A stretch of DNA of 5,063 bases. Origin: JAXDLH01 sp034666705 (lineage in GTDB: Bacteria > Chloroflexota > UBA6077 > SHYK01). Positions 1 through 5,063 of this stretch are shown here, piece by piece; positions within the stretch are counted from its first letter, which is position 1, and each line of letters opens with the position of its first letter. The notes under the pieces are model-generated. The model made no database searches and was not told the origin of the DNA. It was given only the letters and a program-made list of their open reading frames with translations. The translations under genes and the position numbers were made by a program. The stretch covers positions 1 to 5,063 of the forward strand of contig JAXDLH010000336.1 of assembly GCA_034666705.1 (NCBI GenBank), written 5' to 3'.

Positions 1-1
1 G

Positions 2-88
2 GGGGGCGTGTTCGGTACGGTCAGCAGCTCGGCCGCCATGATCGACGCCCTGGCCGCGGTGGCGTCGGCCACGGGACCAGCCCGGTGA
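2..88 (+). CDS. 3' end of an unidentified upstream gene (partial)
   Basis: An open frame enters from the left edge and stops at TGA 86-88. It leaves 28 residues, beginning GGVFGTVSSSAAMIDALAAV and ending in GPAR. Almost every third codon position is G or C, as in the complete genes that follow, and the stop overlaps the GTG start of the ATPase gene in a GTGA arrangement. Both points support a real gene translated into the same operon. The residues look like a small-residue loop followed by an Ala-rich helix. That could be the C-terminus of a SIS-domain (RpiR/MurR-type) regulator or of a purine-related enzyme, but this is only an impression. The piece is too short to assign a family. Confidence 0.5.
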   Translation, partial: GGVFGTVSSSAAMIDALAAVASATGPAR

Positions 89-1722
89 GCACCGCACCAC
101 GCCCGCTGCTCGCGTTGCGCGGGATCACCAAGACGTTCCCCGGGGGCGTCGTCGCCAACGAGGAGATCGACCTCGATCTGTTCGCCGGCGAGGTGCACGC
201 CATCCTCGGCGAGAACGGCGCCGGCAAGAGCACGCTCATGAAGACGCTGTACGGGTTCCACCGGCCGGATGCGGGCTCGATTGAGCTCGACGGCAAGCCG
301 GTGGAGATCCACTCACCGGAACAGGGGAAGCGGCTCGGCGTGGGGATGGTGTTCCAGAGCTTCATGCTCATCCCGGCGCTCTCGGTGGTCGAGAACGTGG
401 CGCTCGCGGTGCCGGACTCGCGCATCCTTCTTAACAAGGGGCGACTCGCCGCGCGAATCAAAGAGGTTGCGGCTCGCTACGGCTTCTCCGTCGACCCGTC
501 GGCGCTGATCTGGCAGCTCTCGCCGGGCGACCAGCAGAAGGTCGAGATCGTCAAGACGCTGCTCGCCGACGCGCGCCTCTTGATCTTCGACGAGCCGACG
601 AGCGTCCTCGCGCCACACGAGGTCGATGGGCTGTACCAGGTGTTCGACCGCCTCAAGGCGGACGGGCTCGGCGTGGTGTTCATTACCCACAAGATGCGCG
701 AGGTGTTGAGCTGCGCCGACCGGATCACGGTATTGACCCGAGGCCGCATCACCGGCACCATGCTGCGCGCCGAGGCGACCGAGCGCAACCTCGTCCAGAT
801 GATCTTCGGCCGCGACAACGCGCCGCCCACGGAGGGTGAGCCAATTGCCGCTGCTACCCTGCCCGCGGAGGCCACCGCCGGAGTTGGGCTTCCGCCGTTC
901 GTCGAGCTGCGTGACGTCGTGGCGGCCGACGATCGCGGCGGCAACGGGCTGAAGCACGTGTCGCTCGCGATCACCCCGGGCGAGATCCTCGGCATCGCCG
1001 GGGTGTCTGGCAGTGGCCAGAAGGAGCTCGGCGACGTGCTCATGGGCCTGCGCCGGCCGCGCGCCGGCACCGTGCTCGTCGACGGCGTGGACGCAACCCG
1101 CTGGTCGACGCGGCAATTCCTGAAAGCGGGCGTCGCGAGCGTCCCGGAGGACCCCGTCGCAGCCAGCGTCGTGGCCGGCATGAGCGTGCTCCAGAACCTG
1201 GCGCTGGGCGATCATAACGTCGCCCACCGGCCCGGGTGGCTGGGCATTGACTGGCACGCCGTGCAGCACGCGCTCGATTGGCTGACTGCCAAGTTTCATC
1301 TGCGGCTGCCCCGCATGGACGTCCCGGTGCAGACACTCTCGGGCGGCAACGTGCAGCGCATGGTGTTCGCGCGGGAGCTCTCCCGCCGCCCGCGGCTGCT
1401 GCTCGCCTACTATCCATCGCGCGGGATCGACGTCCACGGCGTCGCGGCCGTCCACGAGGTGCTCCGCGCCTGCCGCGCGGAGGGCGCGGCCGTGCTGTTC
1501 GTATCCGAGGACCTCGAGGAGCTGGTCGAGCTGAGCGACCGGCTCGCGGTGATGTACCACGGCGAGATCGTCGCGACCATGGCCGCGGCTCACGCCGACC
1601 TGAGCCACGTCGGCTTGCTGATGACCGGCGGTGCGGCGCCACTCGTCCTGAGCCCCTCGAAGGAAACGAACGACGTCCTCCCGGCGATGACTGGCCCGGC
1701 GGAGTTGAGGGTACCCGCGTGA
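85..1722 (+). CDS. BMP-class (nucleoside/purine-type) ABC importer, duplicated ATP-binding subunit
   Basis: This 545-residue protein is a fused pair of ABC ATPase domains that powers import from the cytoplasmic face of the membrane. It resembles Bacillus NupO/YufO and, more distantly, sugar importers such as RbsA. Domain 1 (about 8-245) has Walker A GENGAGKST at 42-50, Q-loop Gln91, signature LSPGD at 145-149, Walker B LLIFDEP at 165-171 and switch His202. Domain 2 (about 272-510) has a Walker A-like GVSGSGQKE at 306-314 without the lysine, signature LSGGN at 418-422, and LLLAYYP at 438-444 where Walker B should be. SED at 474-476 replaces the switch histidine. A degenerate second site is usual for this family, but the YY pair is odd. 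An Ala/Pro-rich linker (246-271) joins the halves. The start is GTG 85, overlapping the previous stop; there is only a weak GGGA upstream, so it is probably translationally coupled. No other start codon lies upstream in frame. The substrate is not determined; a sugar importer ATPase is the alternative, disfavoured by the BMP protein downstream. Confidence 0.95.
   Translation: MSTAPRPLLALRGITKTFPGGVVANEEIDLDLFAGEVHAILGENGAGKSTLMKTLYGFHRPDAGSIELDGKPVEIHSPEQGKRLGVGMVFQSFMLIPALSVVENVALAVPDSRILLNKGRLAARIKEVAARYGFSVDPSALIWQLSPGDQQKVEIVKTLLADARLLIFDEPTSVLAPHEVDGLYQVFDRLKADGLGVVFITHKMREVLSCADRITVLTRGRITGTMLRAEATERNLVQMIFGRDNAPPTEGEPIAAATLPAEATAGVGLPPFVELRDVVAADDRGGNGLKHVSLAITPGEILGIAGVSGSGQKELGDVLMGLRRPRAGTVLVDGVDATRWSTRQFLKAGVASVPEDPVAASVVAGMSVLQNLALGDHNVAHRPGWLGIDWHAVQHALDWLTAKFHLRLPRMDVPVQTLSGGNVQRMVFARELSRRPRLLLAYYPSRGIDVHGVAAVHEVLRACRAEGAAVLFVSEDLEELVELSDRLAVMYHGEIVATMAAAHADLSHVGLLMTGGAAPLVLSPSKETNDVLPAMTGPAELRVPA
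1643..1669 (+). repeat. REP-like imperfect palindrome inside the 3' end of the ATPase gene
   Basis: The sequence TCGTCCTGAGCCCCTCGAAG followed by GAAACGA is an imperfect palindrome. TCG at 1643-1645 can pair with CGA at 1667-1669, TCCT at 1646-1649 with AGGA at 1661-1664, and GAG at 1650-1652 with CTC at 1656-1658, with small bulges between. From memory, it closely resembles dispersed palindromes of the form TTCGTCCT...GGCTC...AGGACGAA found in many high-G+C genomes. When those are translated they give peptides like VLSLSKG. Here the frame reads LVLSPSKETN, in the poorly conserved C-terminal tail after the second ATPase domain. Only one copy is clear in this window, so repeat status depends on genome-wide copies I cannot see. 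Confidence 0.4.
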
Positions 1723-2783
1723 TCATTGCCACACCCGCCGCCTCGCCCCTCCTCGACCGGGTGCTCGATCACGCAATCATGCGGATGCTGGTGTCGCTGC
1801 TGATTGCGGGCACGCTATTCGCGGCCATCTTGCTCCTCCTCGGCACCAACCCGCTCGACGCCTACGCCGCGATCTTCCGCGGCTCGCTCGGCGACAGCTA
1901 CGGCTGGTCCGAGATCCTCGTCAAGGTGGTGCCGTTCATCCTGTGCGCAATCGCGGCCGCGTTGCCCGCGCAGCTCGGCATGATCAACGTCGGAGCGGAG
2001 GGACAACTGCAGATTGGCGCCCTCACCGCGACGATGGCGGCGCTCGCGTTCTCTGGGTTGGCCGCCCCCGTGCTGCTCCCGATCGTGATCGTCGCCGGAT
2101 TCCTGGGCGGCGCGCTGTGGGGCGGTGTGGCCGGCGCGCTGCGCAGTGGCCCGGGGCTGAACGAGGCGATCTCGACGCTGCTGCTGAACTATGTGGCGCT
2201 CCGCATCGTCGATAGCTTTACCCACGGCCTGCTCAAGGATCCGGCGAGCTTCAACTGGCCGTTCTCCCCACCGTTCGTGGACGCTGCGCGGCTGCCGACC
2301 TTTGGCGACTCACGTGCCCACGCTGGGCTGCTGCTCGCGCTTGCTGCAATCGGCATCGTCTGGCTGCTGCTGAACCGCACGCGCTGGGGCTACGAGATGC
2401 GCGTGGTCGGCGGCAATCCGGAAGCGGCGCGGCGTTCGGGCCTGCGCGTTGGGCGCTACCTGTTGATCGGCATGCTGCTTGGCGGCGGCTTCGCGGGACT
2501 CGCGGGGATGATCGAGGTCTCCGCCGTCAACGGCCGGCTGCAGCCGGGGATTGGCGTCGGGTTCGGCTACGTTGGCTTTCTGGCGAGCTGGTTGGCAGGC
2601 TCACGACCATTCGCAATCATTCCGATGGCCACGCTGCTCGCCATCATCGCCGTAGGCGGCGAAGTACTGCAGATCAGCGCCAAGATCCCCTCATCGAGCG
2701 TCAACGTGCTCATGGCGCTGATCCTCTTCGCGGTGCTCGCAACCCGCACGCTGCGGCTCAGCGGGAGGCTTCATCGTGCTTGA
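1719..2783 (+). CDS. BMP-class ABC importer permease, first subunit (NupP/YufP-like)
   Basis: This 354-residue integral membrane protein of the BPD_transp_2 type (branched-chain amino acid / ribose / BMP permeases) should form half of the transport channel. About nine or ten hydrophobic segments are visible, including 24-41, 70-88, 117-141, 203-218, 248-266 and 328-342. Family hallmarks are the NVGAEGQ motif at 90-96, NEAISTLLLNY at 148-158, the cytoplasmic loop TRWGYEMRVVGGNPEAA at 221-237 thought to contact the ATPase, and the Gly-rich helix with an IEVSAV motif at 265-270. The reading frame stays open far upstream (to an ATG at 1278), but that stretch overlaps the ATPase gene. The chosen start is GTG 1719, which overlaps the ATPase stop as GTGA and has GAGGG at 1707-1711 seven bases before it. 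A start there also gives the normal family length and N-terminus. The function as BMP permease is firm from motifs and context; the ligand is unknown. Confidence 0.94.
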   Translation: MIIATPAASPLLDRVLDHAIMRMLVSLLIAGTLFAAILLLLGTNPLDAYAAIFRGSLGDSYGWSEILVKVVPFILCAIAAALPAQLGMINVGAEGQLQIGALTATMAALAFSGLAAPVLLPIVIVAGFLGGALWGGVAGALRSGPGLNEAISTLLLNYVALRIVDSFTHGLLKDPASFNWPFSPPFVDAARLPTFGDSRAHAGLLLALAAIGIVWLLLNRTRWGYEMRVVGGNPEAARRSGLRVGRYLLIGMLLGGGFAGLAGMIEVSAVNGRLQPGIGVGFGYVGFLASWLAGSRPFAIIPMATLLAIIAVGGEVLQISAKIPSSSVNVLMALILFAVLATRTLRLSGRLHRA

Positions 2784-3750
2784 CGTCTTGCTCGCCTCGA
2801 TCCTGACGGGCGCGGTGCGCTCCGGCGTCTCCGTGCTCTATGCCACCCTGGGCGAGATCATTTCTGAACGTGCGGGCGTGGTGAACCTGGGCGTCGAGGG
2901 CTGCATGCTGATGGGCGCCTGCGCCGGTTTCGTCGTCGAGGCGATCACCGGCAACGCCCTCCTCGCGATCGCGGCCGCAGCGGTTGCCGGCGGCTCGCTC
3001 GCCCTGATCCACGCCTTCCTGTCGATCACCCGCGGCGCGAACCAACTGGCGAGCGGTCTGGCGACGATGTTCTTCGGCCTGGGGCTCACCGGGCTGCTCG
3101 GCGCGCCGTACGTGAAGGCAAATATCACCGGCCTCAACACGGTCAGCATCCCGCTGCTCGGTGACCTGCCGTTCGTGGGGCCGATTCTCTTTCGCCACGA
3201 CCTCCTCACCTATCTGGCGATGCTGCTCGCGCCAGCGCTCTGGCTAATGCTGACGCGCACGCGCTGGGGGCTCGCCATTCGCGCCGTAGGCGAGCGCCCG
3301 ACTGTCGCGTTTGCCGCGGGCCTCTCGCCGGCGCGCGTGCAGTACAGCGCCGTGATCGTCGGCGGCATGCTCGCCGGGCTGGGCGGCGCGCAGCTCTCGC
3401 TCGCCTATACGCATACCTGGGTGGAGGGGATGACGGCGGGGCGCGGCTTCATCGCCGTGGCGCTCGTGATCTTCTCGATGTGGGACCCGCTGAAGGCGCT
3501 GGTCGGCGCGGGGCTGTTCGGGGGCGCGGTGGCGTTCCAGTTCCAGCTTCAGTCGCTGGGCGTGCCCATCTCCCCCTTCATCCTCGACATGTTCCCGTAC
3601 GTCCTGACGCTGCTGGTTCTGCTGGTTTGGGGCCAGACGGGCAAGCGTGCCATGCCCGAGGGGCTCAAGTCCGTGCTGGCCGGCGGCTCGCAAAACCCGA
3701 TCGCCGCGGGGCCCGTCGCCCTGCGGAGCGCCACCTCGGCGGCTGAGTAA
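2776..3750 (+). CDS. BMP-class ABC importer permease, second subunit (NupQ/YufQ-like)
   Basis: This 324-residue membrane protein is the shorter partner permease and should complete the heterodimeric channel. It belongs to the same BPD_transp_2 superfamily as its neighbour but to the distinct second branch. Diagnostic stretches are GEIISERAGVVNLGVEG at 26-42, NQLASGLA at 89-96, the ATPase-contact loop TRWGLAIRAVGERP at 162-175, the Gly-rich helix around 194-205, and GRGFIAVALVIFSMWDP at 222-238. Many hydrophobic segments are visible, the last clear one at about 274-285, followed by a polar tail ending ATSAAE. The start is GTG 2776, seven bases after a strong GGGAGG at 2763-2768. The start overlaps the end of the first permease gene by 8 bases in another frame, which points to coupled, roughly equal synthesis of the two subunits. 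The last codons and the TAA stop lie in a perfect hairpin described separately. No truncation or frameshift is seen. Confidence 0.94.
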   Translation: MLDVLLASILTGAVRSGVSVLYATLGEIISERAGVVNLGVEGCMLMGACAGFVVEAITGNALLAIAAAAVAGGSLALIHAFLSITRGANQLASGLATMFFGLGLTGLLGAPYVKANITGLNTVSIPLLGDLPFVGPILFRHDLLTYLAMLLAPALWLMLTRTRWGLAIRAVGERPTVAFAAGLSPARVQYSAVIVGGMLAGLGGAQLSLAYTHTWVEGMTAGRGFIAVALVIFSMWDPLKALVGAGLFGGAVAFQFQLQSLGVPISPFILDMFPYVLTLLVLLVWGQTGKRAMPEGLKSVLAGGSQNPIAAGPVALRSATSAAE

Positions 3751-3762
3751 TGGCTCAGCCGC
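3739..3762 (+). promoter_or_regulatory. Intercistronic hairpin at the second permease stop codon
   Basis: GCGGCTGAG at 3739-3747 is the exact reverse complement of CTCAGCCGC at 3754-3762, giving a 9-bp GC-rich stem with a 6-base loop TAATGG. The loop holds the permease stop codon and an ATG (3750-3752) that overlaps it. No T-run follows, so it is not a classical intrinsic terminator. It sits at the one real gap in the operon, just before the gene whose product is usually needed in excess. An mRNA-stabilising or processing role, or partial attenuation, is therefore plausible, but this is inference. Confidence 0.6.
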
Positions 3763-3800
3763 ACACCGCGACAACCAACGCGAAGATCACCAGGGAGAGC

Positions 3801-3805
3801 GAGGA
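3801..3805 (+). promoter_or_regulatory. Ribosome binding site that fixes the binding-protein start
   Basis: GAGGA lies five bases before ATG 3810, within a purine-rich run that also has GGGAG at 3793-3797. The alternative ATG at 3750, 60 bases upstream in the same frame, has no Shine-Dalgarno sequence and falls in the loop of the hairpin. Starting at 3750 would also add 20 polar residues before the signal peptide. ATG 3846 would give a shorter, more typical signal peptide but has no visible ribosome binding site. ATG 3810 is the best supported start. Confidence 0.75.
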
Positions 3806-3809
3806 AACG

Positions 3810-5006
3810 ATGATACGAGCGACACGTCCGGCATCCACGACCCGCATGGCGCGCATGAGCAGTGGATTCAAGGCGACGCTGCTGGCATGCGCGGCCTGGA
3901 TGGCCCTCGCCGCGTGCGCAGCCCCGGCGGCGGCACCTACAGCATCGAACACCAGCGCCGCGCCGAGCACGGCGGCCGGCAAGGGCATCCAGCTCAAGGA
4001 CGGTGAGAAGCTCACCGTCGGCTTCATCTTCGTCGGCACCGCAGACGACTACGGCTACAACTATGCGGCCGACCAGGGGCGCCTGGCGCTCGAGAAGAAC
4101 CTGCCATACGTGAAGACGCTCGCCGCCTACAGCGTACCGGAGAATGCCGAGGCGGAGCGCGTGATGGAGGACATGATCCGCCAGGGGGCAAAGATCATCT
4201 TCCCCACCAGTTACGGCCACCTGGACCCGGCGATGAACGTGGCGAAGCGCCATCCTGAGGTGACGTTCCTGCACCAGGGTGGCCTGAAGAACACGACCAA
4301 CGTTGGCACCTACTTCGGCGAGATCTGGCAGGATGTCTACGCGGCCGGCATCGTAGCCGGCAAGGAGTCCAAGACTGGCAAGCTCGGCTTCGTCGCCGCC
4401 TTCCCGATCCCGCAGGTGCTGTTGAACATCAACGCCTTCGAGCTCGGCGCGAAGTCGGTGAACCCGGACGTGAAGACGACGGTGGTGTTTACCGCTGACT
4501 GGTGCAACCCCGGCAAGCTGACCGACGCCGCGAATACGCTCATGGATGGCGGCGCCGACGTCCTCACCGCCCACGAGGACTGCCCGGCCGCCGTAATCCA
4601 GGCTGCCGAGCGGCGCGGGATGATGTCCGTCGGGTACCACGCGGATGGCTCGCCGCTGGCGCCGAAGGGTTGGCTCACCGGCGCGCGCTGGACGTGGGAC
4701 GGCCTGTACACCGACCTGGTGAAGCAAGTCGTGGCGGGTACCTACGTCAGCCAGATCTACCGGGCAGGCGTGAAAGACAACGTCGTCGGGCTCTCGCCCT
4801 TCGGCGCCGCGGTCACCCCCGACGTGCGGACGCTCGCGACCAACGCGGAGAAGGGGATCATCGACGGCAGCGTGTTCCCGTTCCAGGGACCCGTAACGGA
4901 CCAGAGCGGCAAGATCCGCATCGAGGCGGGCAAGCGGCCGAATACGACCGAGCTGGAATCGACCGACTACCTGGTCGACGGCGTGATCGGCACAATCCCG
5001 TCCTGA
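3810..5006 (+). CDS. BMP family lipoprotein, solute-binding component of the importer
   Basis: This 398-residue protein should be the extracytoplasmic receptor that delivers ligand to the permeases. It begins with an Arg-rich n-region, a hydrophobic core around 24-33 and a lipobox LAAC with the acylated cysteine at 36. An Ala/Pro/Ser/Thr-rich tether follows (37-59). The BMP/PnrA-like periplasmic-binding fold runs from about 68 to the C-terminus. Recognisable family stretches are the first strand KLTVGFIFVG, DQGR near 88-91, NVGTYFG from 164, AAFPIP at 196-201, the W at 231, GADVLTAHEDCPAAV around 247-261, and GPVTDQSGKIR near the end. The mature chain has only two cysteines besides the lipidated one, at 232 and 258. 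The start chosen is ATG 3810 because of its GAGGA site; ATG 3750 and ATG 3846 are alternatives. Placement last in the operon is less usual than first. Family members bind nucleosides, purines or riboflavin; which applies here cannot be told. Confidence 0.93.
   Translation: MIRATRPASTTRMARMSSGFKATLLACAAWMALAACAAPAAAPTASNTSAAPSTAAGKGIQLKDGEKLTVGFIFVGTADDYGYNYAADQGRLALEKNLPYVKTLAAYSVPENAEAERVMEDMIRQGAKIIFPTSYGHLDPAMNVAKRHPEVTFLHQGGLKNTTNVGTYFGEIWQDVYAAGIVAGKESKTGKLGFVAAFPIPQVLLNINAFELGAKSVNPDVKTTVVFTADWCNPGKLTDAANTLMDGGADVLTAHEDCPAAVIQAAERRGMMSVGYHADGSPLAPKGWLTGARWTWDGLYTDLVKQVVAGTYVSQIYRAGVKDNVVGLSPFGAAVTPDVRTLATNAEKGIIDGSVFPFQGPVTDQSGKIRIEAGKRPNTTELESTDYLVDGVIGTIPS
3999..4019 (+). repeat. Perfect inverted repeat early in the binding-protein gene
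   Basis: GACGGTGAG at 3999-4007 and CTCACCGTC at 4011-4019 are exact reverse complements separated by AAG, giving a 9-bp stem with a 3-base loop. It encodes DGEKLTV at the junction between the lipoprotein tether and the first strand of the binding domain. The coding constraint (a normal BMP first strand) may explain it by chance. It could also slow translation at a domain boundary or be a protein-binding palindrome. No function is shown by the sequence. Confidence 0.4.
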
Positions 5007-5014
5007 GCCTCGTC

Positions 5015-5037
5015 CGCTCGCGTCCTTTAACCGAGCG
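5015..5037 (+). terminator. Weak hairpin after the operon, possible terminator
   Basis: CGCTCG at 5015-5020 and CGAGCG at 5032-5037 form a 6-bp stem around an 11-base loop, beginning 9 bases after the binding-protein stop. There is no T-run after it and the loop is long, so it is a poor intrinsic terminator. Its position just after the last gene is the main argument. The rest of 5007-5063 shows no gene I can support. Confidence 0.25.
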
Positions 5038-5063
5038 AAGGTGAATTCCACAAGCGGGGGGGC

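Noticed and set aside
313..1608. Open frame of 431 codons on the minus strand opposite the ATPase gene
   Set aside because: Low-complexity His/Arg/Ala-rich translation, no domain, and entirely antisense to a strongly conserved ATPase.
1278..1718. Longer N-terminus for the first permease, from the upstream ATG at 1278
   Set aside because: The 147 extra residues are Arg/Pro/Gly-rich out-of-frame translation of the ATPase gene. GTG 1719 has a ribosome binding site and gives the normal permease N-terminus.
3750..3809. Start of the binding protein at ATG 3750 (TAATG overlap with the permease stop)
   Set aside because: No Shine-Dalgarno sequence, the ATG lies in a hairpin loop, and the 20 added residues are polar and precede a full lipoprotein signal. 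It is not fully excluded.
3763..3809. Promoter or riboswitch before the binding-protein gene
   Set aside because: No -35/-10 pair is visible, and 47 bases is too short for a known riboswitch aptamer such as the purine or FMN type.
3549..5051. Long open frame (500 codons) on the minus strand opposite the binding-protein gene
   Set aside because: It is antisense to a clear BMP lipoprotein and to the end of the second permease. Its translation is rich in Arg, Gly and His with no recognisable domain, as expected of a shadow frame in high-G+C DNA.
5041..5063. Possible start of a further gene at GTG 5041, with GAAG just before it
   Set aside because: Only seven codons are visible before the edge, the purine run abuts the GTG with no proper spacing, and nothing is recognisable.
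1..5063. tRNA or rRNA genes, CRISPR arrays, insertion sequences, defence genes or another new system
   Set aside because: Coding genes fill nearly all of the window. I saw no tandem spacers, no tRNA-like folds, and no transposase or terminal inverted repeats.

Overview
The window is a compact, high-G+C (by eye roughly two thirds) stretch of bacterial DNA in which everything recognisable lies on the + strand. It holds one almost complete operon for an ABC importer of the BMP (basic membrane protein / PnrA / NupNOPQ-like) class. Most characterised members of this class take up nucleosides or purines, and some take up riboflavin. The exact substrate cannot be read from this sequence. The organism cannot be named with confidence. 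Dense packing, GTG starts overlapping the previous stop codon, very high third-position G+C and a lipoprotein binding protein with an Ala/Pro/Ser/Thr-rich tether would fit a high-G+C Chloroflexota-type bacterium, but other high-G+C phyla are possible.

Layout. 2-88 is the 3' end of an unidentified upstream gene. 85-1722 encodes the duplicated ATPase subunit. 1719-2783 and 2776-3750 encode the two membrane permeases. 3810-5006 encodes the lipid-anchored solute-binding protein. The first three junctions are overlaps of 4, 4 and 8 bases, so translational coupling is likely. The only real intergenic gap inside the operon is the 59 bases before the binding-protein gene. A perfect 9-bp GC-rich hairpin straddles the second permease stop codon at the start of that gap, and a good Shine-Dalgarno sequence ends it. 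The last 57 bases hold only a weak hairpin and no recognisable gene.

How the parts work together. The lipoprotein captures the ligand outside the membrane and passes it to the permease heterodimer. The single polypeptide carrying two nucleotide-binding domains powers import. The first ATPase half keeps its Walker A and B motifs and pairs with a canonical LSGGN signature in the second half. The second half has lost the Walker A lysine and both Walker B acidic residues, so one ATP site should be catalytic and the other degenerate.

I did not find a new type of system. The points worth a second look are the intercistronic hairpin, a second perfect hairpin early in the binding-protein gene, a REP-like palindromic sequence that seems to encode part of the ATPase C-terminal tail, a tyrosine pair in place of the second Walker B acids, a possible disulfide pair in the binding protein, and the binding-protein gene being last.
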